In this document: piece after piece, positions 7,907 through 15,982 of the stretch | How the letters are laid out: every line of letters begins with the position of its first letter | How positions within the stretch are numbered: position 1 is the first letter of the stretch | Assembly: GCA_963599445.1 (NCBI GenBank) | Contig: CAVBWZ010000005.1 | Location: 62,001 to 126,000 of the forward strand | DNA: 64,000 nucleotides | Origin: UBA9732 sp963599445 | GTDB lineage: Bacteria; Spirochaetota; Spirochaetia; Sphaerochaetales; Sphaerochaetaceae | Direction: 5' to 3' | Notes under the pieces: model-generated | The model's input: the letters and a program-made list of their open reading frames with translations, nothing else | Database searches by the model: none | Told to the model about the DNA's origin: nothing | Position numbers and translations under genes: made by a program

Positions 7907-9211
7907 TCAACTTTTTCGCCATGCTAGTAGAACAAAAGCCGTACAGGCGGTGAGTGCTTCGCTCAGAGAATGGCATAGCCAAATCACTTCGCTTCCAAAA
8001 AGCAACGGAAGAAGCATGGTCAAAACGATGGGCCACACAATGCTACGCGACAGAGAAACAGCAAGTGCGCTTTTCGTATTCTGTACGGACTGCCAGTAGG
8101 AAATCATCAGAATGTTGTATCCAGCAAGAAAGAAACCGCAGAAGTAAGGGGTGCTTCTGCTTGATGCAAAGTCGATCAGCTCCAAGTCGTTTGGATTGAA
8201 AATGAAGTAGAAATTGCGTGAAAACAGGACGATCAACGAATAGCACACTATGCCGAGGCCTAGGAATACCTTTACGGAAAACCGGCGCATATCCTGTCCG
8301 CGTTTTTCCTCACAGGAACCTGCGAAGTAACTGAACACAGGCTGTAGGCCTTCCGCCATCCCCAAAAACAGGGTAAGGATTATGAGCATAAGGTAACCTA
8401 TGACGAGGTAAGCAGCAAGACCAATCTCGCCATAGCCGTTCTTAACAATGGCAAAGTTGTAGACGAACGTCACGATACCAATCGTGAACTCCATGATGAA
8501 AGAGGGAAAACCCAGCGTGAGAATGTATTTGGTATCATGAAAGCTGATGCGCGTTTTCGCGAAATGGAGGTTCCCCCTCTTCAACAGGAAATGAGGGAGG
8601 AGAATCAGCACACTGAAGACGGGGCCGATCGCCGTTGCAAGGGCCGCTCCTGCAATTCCCATGTCCAATGGATACATGAAAACGTAGTCCAGAATGATAT
8701 TGGAAACAGATCCAGTGGCCAATGCAATCATCGCAAGCTTTGGACATCCATCGTTTCGGACAATACCTCCCAGCAGAAAACTGAACATCAGAAACGGCGA
8801 AAAAGTCACGATGTACCATAGATAGCTGACGGCTTCATCATGAATCTGCGGAGTTGAACCTAGAAGTTCTGCAAGCGGATGGATGAAAACATTGCCAAGG
8901 ACAATGATTGAACCACTGAGAACCGCAGCGCAAAGAATTGCCGTATGGAACGTTTGCAGAGCCTTTTCCTTTTCTCCGCGTGCGATCTGGCCGGAGATCA
9001 GAACACCTGCACCAGATGCCACCGCCATTGAAAGTGCAATCAAAATCTCCACGAAAGGCACCGATACAGCGGCGGCGGCCATCGCATCACGACCCAAAAG
9101 ATTGCCGATGAAGATGCCATCAACAATGACATAGACGGAATTGAACAGCAGCCCTATCATCTGAGGAACCGCATATTTCGCAAATAGCGTGCAAGGTTTG
9201 CCTTCGTACAT
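7907..9211 (-). CDS. MATE family multidrug efflux transporter
   Basis: 434-aa, about 12-helix inner-membrane protein of the MatE family (Na+- or H+-coupled drug or metabolite export). Start at 9211 was preferred over the longer frame because MYEGKPCTLFAKYAVPQMIGLLFNSVYVIVDGIFIG is the canonical N-terminus and GGAGG precedes it. Repeats of the MatE half-domains are visible (VDGIFIGNLLGRDAMAAAAVS near 30 and LGFPSFIMEFTIGIVTFVYN near 225). A terminator-like hairpin lies immediately before the ribosome site, so expression may be controlled by attenuation. Confidence 0.92.
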   Translation of the reverse strand: MYEGKPCTLFAKYAVPQMIGLLFNSVYVIVDGIFIGNLLGRDAMAAAAVSVPFVEILIALSMAVASGAGVLISGQIARGEKEKALQTFHTAILCAAVLSGSIIVLGNVFIHPLAELLGSTPQIHDEAVSYLWYIVTFSPFLMFSFLLGGIVRNDGCPKLAMIALATGSVSNIILDYVFMYPLDMGIAGAALATAIGPVFSVLILLPHFLLKRGNLHFAKTRISFHDTKYILTLGFPSFIMEFTIGIVTFVYNFAIVKNGYGEIGLAAYLVIGYLMLIILTLFLGMAEGLQPVFSYFAGSCEEKRGQDMRRFSVKVFLGLGIVCYSLIVLFSRNFYFIFNPNDLELIDFASSRSTPYFCGFFLAGYNILMISYWQSVQNTKSALAVSLSRSIVWPIVLTMLLPLLFGSEVIWLCHSLSEALTACTAFVLLAWRKS

Positions 9212-9234
9212 AAACGATAATCCTCCTTCAAAGC

Positions 9235-9270
9235 AAAAAAATAGGCCTGTGTTCGTGTAACACAGGCCTA
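9235..9270 (-). terminator. Terminator hairpin directly upstream of the MATE ribosome site (possible attenuator)
   Basis: Minus-strand stem TAGGCCTGTGTT / AACACAGGCCTA (12 perfect pairs, 9242-9253 with 9259-9270) is followed by seven T residues. It ends only about 12 bases before the GGAGG of the MATE gene. It could end the upstream hydrolase transcript. With no room for a promoter between it and the gene, it must otherwise be read through, so attenuation is plausible. Confidence 0.8.
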
Positions 9271-9404
9271 ATACACGACAAGAAGAACCCCGGCGGGTCA
9301 ATCCTATCCTCAATAATCTGTCAAACGGGAGGCATTCTGCCTTGGTTCATTGAAAAAGTCAAGTAGAATGGTTCCATAGTATTTGAACCAACCCAATATA
9401 TCTT

Positions 9405-10421
9405 TCAATAATGCTGGAAATAGCACATCAGCGAATCCTTCAATCCTTCTAGGAAAAGGGAGGAGGCTTCGTAGCCTGGCACATCAGGGTGGTACACAAA
9501 GTATTCAGGGTGGAACTGGATGCCAACAGCAAAGGTCTTGTCCGTGCGTTCCATGACTTCTGGAATGCGGACACCTTCAGGACGGTCGAAGGCGGTGAAA
9601 TAGACGAACGAAGTCAAGTCAGAGTCTGAATACATATCAAACATATCCACTGCTTGGTGGTGCGAAGACGCAACAATGAAAACCTCACCTTCATCAAAAA
9701 GACCATGGCTGTCAGTACTTTCGACAAAGACTTCATGGAACGAATAGCCTTCATCTACAGCCCTATGCATGACAGCATCAGACACCCCGTTTGAGGCATA
9801 GTACGTTGGTAGGTCTTCTATCAAACAATAGCCACTTGCAATTGCAAGCATCTGCATTCCACGACATATCCCCAAAACTTGGATATCGTTGTCCAAGGCG
9901 TAGCGCATGAGAAGGTAGTCGGAAGCGTCACGTTCTGCATTGTAGACGTACATGTCGGAAAAGTCCAAAGAATCCAAATCAAAAGGTTTTCCATACAGCG
10001 TTGGGGAGATATCCTCACCACCTGTGAATACGATCAAATCCACGTCAGAAACCCCAGTAGGAACTTCCACAGAACAAGTCCTAAGAACCTCCACGCACTC
10101 CTCGGTCAACGAAAAATCCAGGTTGACATTTGAATCCGCCAAAGTCCCGTCAGGGTAGTATTCAAGAGATGAAGAAGTGACTTGACCTAAAGAAACCACT
10201 TCAAAGCCAGCGGATGAGAAGTAATCGACGACCCGCATGAAAGCAGGACTCTTCACATCCTGTCTCCATGCAATTCCAACAACCAGAGGCCTGCAATCAC
10301 TGTAAAAAACGTCACCATTGACGACATTGTCACCATCTACAACACCAGAGGAAGATGCACACCCAACAAGAAGGCACAACACAAAAGGGACAAAACAGGC
10401 AATGCCAAGGATTCTCCTCAC
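9405..10421 (-). CDS. Lipoprotein gamma-glutamyl hydrolase-like protein (peptidase C26 / class I GATase fold)
   Basis: 338-aa lipoprotein: signal peptide then lipobox LLVGC, so it is predicted to be membrane-anchored outside the cytoplasm. Start is GTG at 10421 (GGAGG seven bases upstream), overlapping the pgsW stop as GTGA. Catalytic features of the family are present: DLIVFTGGEDISPTLYG, nucleophile cysteine in GICRGMQ, and FHPEY with the catalytic histidine/glutamate. Family members cleave gamma-glutamyl amide bonds. As last gene of a pgsBCW-type operon, hydrolysis or release of poly-gamma-glutamate is a reasonable inference, replacing the PgdS/CapD-type enzymes of Bacillus. Confidence 0.82.
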   Translation of the reverse strand: MRRILGIACFVPFVLCLLVGCASSSGVVDGDNVVNGDVFYSDCRPLVVGIAWRQDVKSPAFMRVVDYFSSAGFEVVSLGQVTSSSLEYYPDGTLADSNVNLDFSLTEECVEVLRTCSVEVPTGVSDVDLIVFTGGEDISPTLYGKPFDLDSLDFSDMYVYNAERDASDYLLMRYALDNDIQVLGICRGMQMLAIASGYCLIEDLPTYYASNGVSDAVMHRAVDEGYSFHEVFVESTDSHGLFDEGEVFIVASSHHQAVDMFDMYSDSDLTSFVYFTAFDRPEGVRIPEVMERTDKTFAVGIQFHPEYFVYHPDVPGYEASSLFLEGLKDSLMCYFQHY

Positions 10422-11542
10422 TTGCAACCCTCCTTCAAAGCTTTCCTCTTCCTCACATCGACAACAACCCCTGTAACAAGCACGCCAAATGCGACGAAAA
10501 GCGTTCCAAAAGCAATGAACTTGTTATATGAAACCGTCTGAAGTCCTGGCCAATCGAAGGAATCAAACGAGGACACGGAAGGCAAAGGAACTGGGTCGAA
10601 GGCTATTCCATTCTCCTGACATAGGAGCTTCACGTTCAAGAGATTAATGACAGGAACACCTGTGGAGGAGAATTCATAGTTCAATCCACGAGTTGGAGAG
10701 GAAGGAGCTTCAGGGGCTTGGTCCGGCATAACCAAACCCTGTGGGAACGCCAGTGAGTAGGAGCTCGTACCCTCGTTGACTGCTGCACCTCCTATGTTCA
10801 CAAAGAGGTCTACATCATCACCATAGAGCTCTTTTCTATGCGCTATGTTCTGAGCTAGGTCATCGTAATAGATGAACTCTGCACCCAACCTAGCGGAAGC
10901 GGCCTTGCACAAATCAACGGAAAGTTCAGCACTTCCAAAATAAAGGAAGTCCTCGAACACACCACCACCCTTGTCGTTTGCACTGCCTGGTGATACGGCA
11001 AGGACATTGCAGTCTATGAAACCTGCATCAAGCAAGTCGCCAACTATATCGAATATGTTGTACTGCACCCGTGTTGCACCATGCATGCTTGCACCGCATG
11101 AGACTATGAGCCTTGCATCAAGCTCCATCTCCGTTGCGGCGGTAAGCACGGCAATGACGAAACCCGGAAAGGATCCGCTTGCACCAATGGCGACGACGCT
11201 TCCCTTCTCCAAACCTGCCTCATGGAAATAGCGAACCATAGCCGCTGCAAACAACGGATTCAAGGCCGATCTCTTGGCCTTCTCGTCTCCAGGTGTGGAC
11301 GTAAGCTCAGTGAACTCAGGCCCAATCAAACCTGTCCCATTCAAATCAGTATCCTCGAACGGAATTCCAAGGGACACAATGCGGTCCTTCAAGAACGCCT
11401 CGGCTTCCTCCATGCGCCGGGAGGCGGCATATTGGAGGTCCTTGTAGTCGGAATCGGACTTCTGGGCGAGAAAGTACACAAGACATGTACCAATCACAAG
11501 AACAACCAAAGCAGCAATCAAAAAAGCTTTTCCTATACGCAT
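10418..11542 (-). CDS. pgsW: Poly-gamma-glutamate system protein PgsW
   Basis: 374 aa, recognised as the PgsW family that accompanies pgsB and pgsC in non-Bacillus gamma-glutamyl polymer loci. One N-terminal membrane helix (residues 7-27) is followed by a large extracytoplasmic domain (GSVVAIGASGSFPGFVIAVLTAATEM, SCGASMHGATRVQYNIFDI) and a second helix near 340-362 before a basic tail. It starts 28 bases after pgsC and overlaps the hydrolase gene, so translation is coupled. Its biochemical role is not established in the family; assembly or export of the polymer is likely. Confidence 0.8.
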   Translation of the reverse strand: MRIGKAFLIAALVVLVIGTCLVYFLAQKSDSDYKDLQYAASRRMEEAEAFLKDRIVSLGIPFEDTDLNGTGLIGPEFTELTSTPGDEKAKRSALNPLFAAAMVRYFHEAGLEKGSVVAIGASGSFPGFVIAVLTAATEMELDARLIVSCGASMHGATRVQYNIFDIVGDLLDAGFIDCNVLAVSPGSANDKGGGVFEDFLYFGSAELSVDLCKAASARLGAEFIYYDDLAQNIAHRKELYGDDVDLFVNIGGAAVNEGTSSYSLAFPQGLVMPDQAPEAPSSPTRGLNYEFSSTGVPVINLLNVKLLCQENGIAFDPVPLPSVSSFDSFDWPGLQTVSYNKFIAFGTLFVAFGVLVTGVVVDVRKRKALKEGCK

Positions 11543-11569
11543 ACCAGACCCAAAAACAAAACCAAAGAA

Positions 11570-11998
11570 CTACAATCCAAGAACCACGACGAGCCTTATT
11601 ACCAACGTTATGGCGGCAAGCACTCCCAACGTCTTGAAAACCCCCTGCTTCTCCATATCAGATGCAATGAGACCGGGGATGATATACCCTATGACGCGAA
11701 CATCCACAGACACTCCGGAATAGAGGAAGAAAGTCTTCTCCAATGCCCATACGGCTACCAAAGACAGAATCAAAGACAAAGCAAACCGTCTTCTTCCATA
11801 CAGAATGAGGACGTGTTGCAACAGCTTCACGACAAGACATATCAGAACGGCAACGACAAGAGTAGAAGCGAGTCTTGTCGGTTCGTGGAAGTAGTATGCA
11901 AAGTACCCGGCGGAGACCAAGCCTCCAGCGAAAAGTCCTGTGAACTCAGTACATACAAGGCTTAGTACGACGCTAAGCGACACCAATTCGAAAAGCAT
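11570..11998 (-). CDS. pgsC: Poly-gamma-glutamate biosynthesis protein PgsC/CapC
   Basis: 142-aa membrane protein with about five hydrophobic segments, the length of PgsC. It partners the PgsB ligase in the membrane synthase complex. Conserved stretches: SLVCTEFTGLFAGGLVSAGYFAYYF near the start and RVIGYIIPGLIASDMEKQGVFKTL in the middle. Start at 11998 follows AAAGGGGG and overlaps the pgsB stop codon by one base (TAATG), indicating translational coupling. Confidence 0.88.
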   Translation of the reverse strand: MLFELVSLSVVLSLVCTEFTGLFAGGLVSAGYFAYYFHEPTRLASTLVVAVLICLVVKLLQHVLILYGRRRFALSLILSLVAVWALEKTFFLYSGVSVDVRVIGYIIPGLIASDMEKQGVFKTLGVLAAITLVIRLVVVLGL

Positions 11999-13248
11999 TA
12001 TACAGCCCCCTTTCCATCGCAACCATCACGACCATCGTCATCACGGCCATCGTCATCACAACTATCACAGCCGCCATCAAAACCTTGAAGCTTTCCAATA
12101 AGCTCCTCACCGGCTCCCTTTATGTTTCCAAGACCTACGAAAACGGCGCTGGAGCTGGAAGAAACCTTCTCAAACACTTCCTTTGCAGAACATGGAACAG
12201 CACCATGTCCAATGTAGAATGCCACTTTTTTTGGATAATCACCAATTATCAGGACATCATTGACCAAATCACCCACATGGGACAACACGTTCCTGAACAA
12301 CATGATTCTATGTTCTCTATCCTTTCGGCTGTTGAACACGACGTTGACCTTCCCTTCACATGAAGAGCTCCATTTGCGTATGGTCTCCTCCATGCAGGTC
12401 TCGTCATTGACGCTGAAGCTTGGAACGAAAACACCTCCACCATGCAGAGCAAACGGCTCAAGAAGGCCTTTGTCAGGGACGAACGCCGAAACACCGGCCT
12501 GAAGCGTTTCGATTCCAAACCCCATGTCCTTGAGGAACGCCCACGCCATTGCCATGCACGAAGGATGAATCCGGGAATCCTCTGGCAGAACATCGCATGA
12601 ACCGGAGCATCCAACACCATCCACATGCACCACCCTTGCATCAAGCCCGTCGTAGAATGAATCCGAGACGTACACCGGCACGCCCTTAGGCACGCTCAAA
12701 CCCAAAACCTGCGCCGTGCTTTCCCTCGTAGAACCCATCTCAGGTACATGGTCCACGTATGTGTTCGTGATGAACACGTGGGTTGGCTTTACAAGCCAGT
12801 CGCGGAAAGCCTTCTGGTTCTCAGCTTGGAGGGCCATGCACTCCACAACCACGCACTGAACGGGCCCCATGCCGCTTGCAACACCCCGTGAAGACTCCAA
12901 CGAGACCTCCTTGAAGAAAGGAACCAGTTCATATACACGTGCGCGGCGTTTGCGGACGATTGGCTTCACTGAGCCATCGGGGTATATGATGGTGGCCTCG
13001 GAGCCTGTTGTGCGGCCCATCGTGCGTATGCCTTGTGCATTGAGGCTGGCGATAAGAAGTCTTGCAAGCGTGGTCTTGCCCCGTGTTCCGTTTACAAGGA
13101 TCCTTATTGGGACATCGTTCAGGTTCTTTCTGTGTCTGCGGGCCTCGACCAAACCAAGGACGAGAAGCACCGCCGCCAAAATGAAAACTATCACCATAAG
13201 CAAGCCATACCAAGCAAAAACAATAGAGGTGCCGGCAAAAGCCAACAC
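11998..13248 (-). CDS. pgsB: Poly-gamma-glutamate synthase PgsB/CapB
   Basis: ATP-dependent amide ligase of the Mur-ligase-like PgsB family, joining glutamates through the gamma-carboxyl; 416 aa. One N-terminal membrane helix (10-32) is followed by P-loop NGTRGKTTLARLL near 52 and typical blocks VVVECMALQAENQKAF and THVFITNTYVDHVPEMG. The start is a non-ATG codon (GTG at 13248) with poor ribosome site, so the N-terminus is uncertain. The last about 25 residues are a D/G/C/R low-complexity tail (GGCDSCDDDGRDDDGRDGC) encoded by a repeat array; homologues normally stop before this. First gene of the pgsBCW block. Confidence 0.88.
   Translation of the reverse strand: MLAFAGTSIVFAWYGLLMVIVFILAAVLLVLGLVEARRHRKNLNDVPIRILVNGTRGKTTLARLLIASLNAQGIRTMGRTTGSEATIIYPDGSVKPIVRKRRARVYELVPFFKEVSLESSRGVASGMGPVQCVVVECMALQAENQKAFRDWLVKPTHVFITNTYVDHVPEMGSTRESTAQVLGLSVPKGVPVYVSDSFYDGLDARVVHVDGVGCSGSCDVLPEDSRIHPSCMAMAWAFLKDMGFGIETLQAGVSAFVPDKGLLEPFALHGGGVFVPSFSVNDETCMEETIRKWSSSCEGKVNVVFNSRKDREHRIMLFRNVLSHVGDLVNDVLIIGDYPKKVAFYIGHGAVPCSAKEVFEKVSSSSSAVFVGLGNIKGAGEELIGKLQGFDGGCDSCDDDGRDDDGRDGCDGKGAV
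12013..12080. repeat. C-rich repeat array forming the 3' end of pgsB
   Basis: Plus-strand units ATCACGACC, ATCGTC, ATCACGGCC, ATCGTC, ATCACAACT, ATCACAGCC show 9- and 15-bp periodicity. The 11-mer ACCATCACGAC (12022-12032) also occurs in the left array of the transposase element (near 30568-30578). Read on the minus strand it codes the Asp/Gly/Cys tail of PgsB. Confidence 0.65.
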
Positions 13249-13276
13249 CTCATACTACCACATTTTGCAATAGGAA

Positions 13277-13333
13277 TGCACGGCACACCTGGAATCGGAA
13301 TGAAACTACAAACGAAACCAAGCATGCCGTGCA
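13277..13333. other. Intercistronic inverted repeat upstream of pgsB
   Basis: TGCACGGCA (13277-13285) pairs perfectly with TGCCGTGCA (13325-13333), with further partial pairing inside. It lies between the lipoprotein gene stop and pgsB. No T-run follows on either strand, so an RNA-processing or stability element is more likely than a terminator. Confidence 0.6.
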
Positions 13334-13341
13334 AAGTCAAA

Positions 13342-13707
13342 TCAATAGATGGTATCGTAGATAAGCTTTTCAGCGGCAGCTACGAACTCGTTGAACTGAA
13401 CCTCCGTGAGGTTGGCCTTTGCCTTGAGGACAATGGTTCCACCAATTGGAGCTTCGTATCCAACGGCGCCAGGGAGTACTCCCATGAGGGCCGCAGCTAT
13501 TACAGGGACTTCATCGTCTCCAACTGCATCCACGTACTTGAAAGTGACTTCGTTGCCGTCGAGGCTGAAGATATAGTCATAGCCTACAAGGCGATACGCT
13601 ACCTCAGCGTTGAGACCCTGGGTCTTCTTCCAAGTTGTGGAGCATGATGCAAGACAAAGCGCAACCAGAAGGATTGCAAGAATTGTTGTTATCTTTGCTC
13701 TTTTCAT
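13342..13707 (-). CDS. Small lipoprotein, paralogue of the one at 15459
   Basis: 121 aa with signal peptide and lipobox (LCLASC). The mature part contains a motif shared with the second copy: Y-x-LVGYDYIFSLDGNEVTFKYVD followed by an acidic loop and a GTIVLKAKANLT strand. No known family recognised. A small beta-rich extracytoplasmic accessory of the adjacent C69 dipeptidases is inferred from its position: each copy sits immediately downstream of one dipeptidase gene. RBS GGGAGA upstream. Confidence 0.75.
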   Translation of the reverse strand: MKRAKITTILAILLVALCLASCSTTWKKTQGLNAEVAYRLVGYDYIFSLDGNEVTFKYVDAVGDDEVPVIAAALMGVLPGAVGYEAPIGGTIVLKAKANLTEVQFNEFVAAAEKLIYDTIY

Positions 13708-13726
13708 TTACGTCTTTCTCCCAAAC

Positions 13727-15325
13727 CTACTTGTCAAGAGCTGAAACAGCTGACACGACTTCCTTCCACCAATCCTGATGGAGAGCTGGAGAGGACTTCA
13801 TGTTGACTCTACCAACGACGTATCTGGCAAGAAGCTCTTCGGAGAGGTCTCCGTAGAGGTCGAACCACATCTCGGCCTGATAGTTCGCATAGGTCGTGAG
13901 AAGCTTGATGGCCTCGTCGCGCTGACCGTTCTTGATCATCTTTGCAGCCTGGTTCTGGATTGCGAACGTGGCTTCGTACTGAGCCTCCATGAGAGGGTCT
14001 CTGACGGACTTGATGACTTCGATGGCATCGGCATAGTTGAGCGTTGCAGCCGTCTGGACAAGGGCCTCGTTCCACCAACCTGAATTTGGATCGTACTCAT
14101 ACCTTGTTCCTACGCCAAAGTGAGGTGCAAGCTCCGTCTGTGAAGCGAAGACAGGTGTGAGGTATGTTGTGCTTGGTGCACCCCAGCCGAACCAAACGAG
14201 ACATCTTGCCTCTTCAGGAAGCCATGCCTTGACGTTGGAGATCTGGAAGTATGTGCACTGTGGGACGTTGGTTGGTCTGTACTCGTATGGAACGGAGAGG
14301 ACGTTGCCGTGCATGCCTGCGTATGCGGACTTGGTTCCGTCGTACTTTGTTCCTTCGTAGTTGTCTGAACAGATCCTTGCAATCGTTCCAACCGTAATCT
14401 TCTCGTATGGTGTGAAGTAAAGTGGGAATGTGTCGTCTGGAGTCTCGCAGTATGCAAGCTCGTCCTTTCCAATGACATCAGCCGTGTAGTCGCTTTCGAG
14501 CGTCACGAGGACTCTCCACTCTCTTCCAATGCAGTTGAAGGAGTAGTTTCCAGCTGCGAAGACCTGACATGGTCTGAACTCGCCTTCGCCGTTCCAAAGT
14601 CCGGTCTCAAGAGCGAACTCCTTCATGTTTGGAGCGGAAAGGTATGTATCGGAATCCTCTTCCCAGAAATCGATCCTACAGCGGTTTGCGCAGAAGAAGA
14701 ATGCGTCGTCAGGAAGCTTGAATGCACACCACATGTGTCCACCGTATGCCTCGAATACCCAAACGTCGGTTCCGTCGGCAACGACTATACACTCAGGCCA
14801 ACCGTTCCAACCCTGCTCCGTAATCTTGGAACCCATGAAATCGATGGCTTCCTTTGCGGTTGCGGCGTTCTCAAGGGCGGCATCCTGGAGCATGTAGCAG
14901 TCCCAGATTCCTTCGTATGCAGCAAGGGTCTCTCTCTGAGCCTTGGTCCAACCACATGTGGACTCGTTCATCGTGACACCCTTTTCGTTTGCAAATGAAT
15001 ACATTGCATGGAGATACTGGTATGTATCCTTGTCATTGATGTATGAATCGAGGACGATTCCCCTTGCACCGTAGTCCTTGACTTCCGGGAAGTTGGAGAA
15101 GTCTGCATCCTTTCTTCCATCAACGACGACTTCACGCTCCGTTCCCTCAGCCATTGAAGGGATGAGCCAAAGTCTAAGATCATCGCTGGCACTGTCACAC
15201 GTATGTGACGTCATGGTTGAACCATCAGCGGAGGCGAGTCTTCCCACTCCAGTGATGAAGCAGGCGAAGACGCTCTGTACGGCAATACATGCAATAAGCA
15301 ATGCAGTAATGACGATTTTCTTCAT
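13727..15325 (-). CDS. Exported C69 family dipeptidase (copy 1)
   Basis: 532-aa Ntn-hydrolase of peptidase family C69 (formerly U34). Start at 15325 chosen for AAGGAG six bases upstream and a Sec signal peptide. Cleavage after SVFA would expose the nucleophile cysteine of CFITGVG; the conserved DGSTMTSHTCDSASDDLR follows. Other conserved stretches: NESTCGW near 120, WVFEAYGGHMWCAFKLPDD near 210, EEARCLVWFGWGAPSTTYLTPVF near 395. The FITGVG variant differs from the CTIFAVG of the other two copies. Likely cleaves short peptides outside the cytoplasm. Member of the leftward operon ending in pgsBCW. Confidence 0.93.
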   Translation of the reverse strand: MKKIVITALLIACIAVQSVFACFITGVGRLASADGSTMTSHTCDSASDDLRLWLIPSMAEGTEREVVVDGRKDADFSNFPEVKDYGARGIVLDSYINDKDTYQYLHAMYSFANEKGVTMNESTCGWTKAQRETLAAYEGIWDCYMLQDAALENAATAKEAIDFMGSKITEQGWNGWPECIVVADGTDVWVFEAYGGHMWCAFKLPDDAFFFCANRCRIDFWEEDSDTYLSAPNMKEFALETGLWNGEGEFRPCQVFAAGNYSFNCIGREWRVLVTLESDYTADVIGKDELAYCETPDDTFPLYFTPYEKITVGTIARICSDNYEGTKYDGTKSAYAGMHGNVLSVPYEYRPTNVPQCTYFQISNVKAWLPEEARCLVWFGWGAPSTTYLTPVFASQTELAPHFGVGTRYEYDPNSGWWNEALVQTAATLNYADAIEVIKSVRDPLMEAQYEATFAIQNQAAKMIKNGQRDEAIKLLTTYANYQAEMWFDLYGDLSEELLARYVVGRVNMKSSPALHQDWWKEVVSAVSALDK

Positions 15326-15428
15326 AAAACACTCCTTTTGTGCTTTTCTATGATTCAATTGGCATCCAAGACCTCTCAGGGACGCCAATCAAACTCCCTT
15401 TCAAAAAGGATTTCTCCAAAGGATGCAA

Positions 15429-15466
15429 AATCCATTAGAAAACCCATTGGTGAATCCATTAGAAAA
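15429..15466. repeat. 24-bp-spaced direct repeat at lipoprotein 3' end
   Basis: AATCCATTAGAAAA occurs exactly at 15429-15442 and 15453-15466; the second copy covers the stop codon of the lipoprotein gene. Probably a local slippage duplication. Confidence 0.6.
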
Positions 15467-15821
15467 TCTGGTTGTATACGAGTTCCTTTGCCCCCTCTAC
15501 GAAGGACGCGAACTCATCAAGCGTGAGATTGTTCTTTGCAGTCACGACTATCGTGCCTGAAACAGGGCTTTCTACGCTGCGTGCCTTTGGAACCATTGCC
15601 TTGAAGGCTTCCTCCATGCCCTTTATCTCTTCGTCTCCATACCAGTCCACATAGTTCACCTCCACCTTGTTTCCATCAAGGGTGAAGACGTAGTTGTAGC
15701 CAACTATCTCGTATGTGTCCTGAGCCTTCATTGGCTCGCCGGAGATGGAAGAAGCGCAGCCAACAAGGGTCAATGCCATGACCACGAAGGCCGCCAATAC
15801 CAAAAATCTGCTTTTCTTCAT
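15459..15821 (-). CDS. Small lipoprotein, paralogue of the one at 13342
   Basis: 120 aa from the second of two adjacent ATGs, which has better spacing to AAGGA. Lipobox LTLVGC. The body repeats the pattern of its paralogue: Y-x-IVGYNYVFTLDGNKVEVNYVD, acidic GDEEIKG, then GTIVVTAKNNLTLDEF and a C-terminal aromatic YNQIF. Found directly downstream of dipeptidase copy 2. Unknown function; conservation of both copies together with dipeptidase genes suggests a two-gene unit was duplicated. Confidence 0.75.
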   Translation of the reverse strand: MKKSRFLVLAAFVVMALTLVGCASSISGEPMKAQDTYEIVGYNYVFTLDGNKVEVNYVDWYGDEEIKGMEEAFKAMVPKARSVESPVSGTIVVTAKNNLTLDEFASFVEGAKELVYNQIF

Positions 15822-15954
15822 CATCTGTTCCTTATAACGATTTCTTCAAACCGATTCCCTTGGGCCAACCATTCCGCAGACCAGTCTTCTTGCAAAATCA
15901 ACATTCTTGCAGACCAACCGCAACAAGGCCGGCCTTTGGGATACCTGAATCGTC

Positions 15955-15974
15955 GAGGGGCCTTTCAGCCCCTC
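15955..15974. other. Intercistronic hairpin after dipeptidase copy 2
   Basis: GAGGGGC (15955-15961) pairs with GCCCCTC (15968-15974), loop of six. It lies just after the dipeptidase stop. No T-tract follows on the minus strand; probably an mRNA stability or processing element. A GGCCGGCC palindrome lies close by (about 15928). Confidence 0.5.
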
Positions 15975-15982
15975 ATGAATGA

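Noticed and set aside
9211..9313. N-terminal extension or leader peptide of the MATE protein
   Set aside because: Uses a TTG codon, passes through the terminator hairpin and lacks similarity to MATE N-termini.
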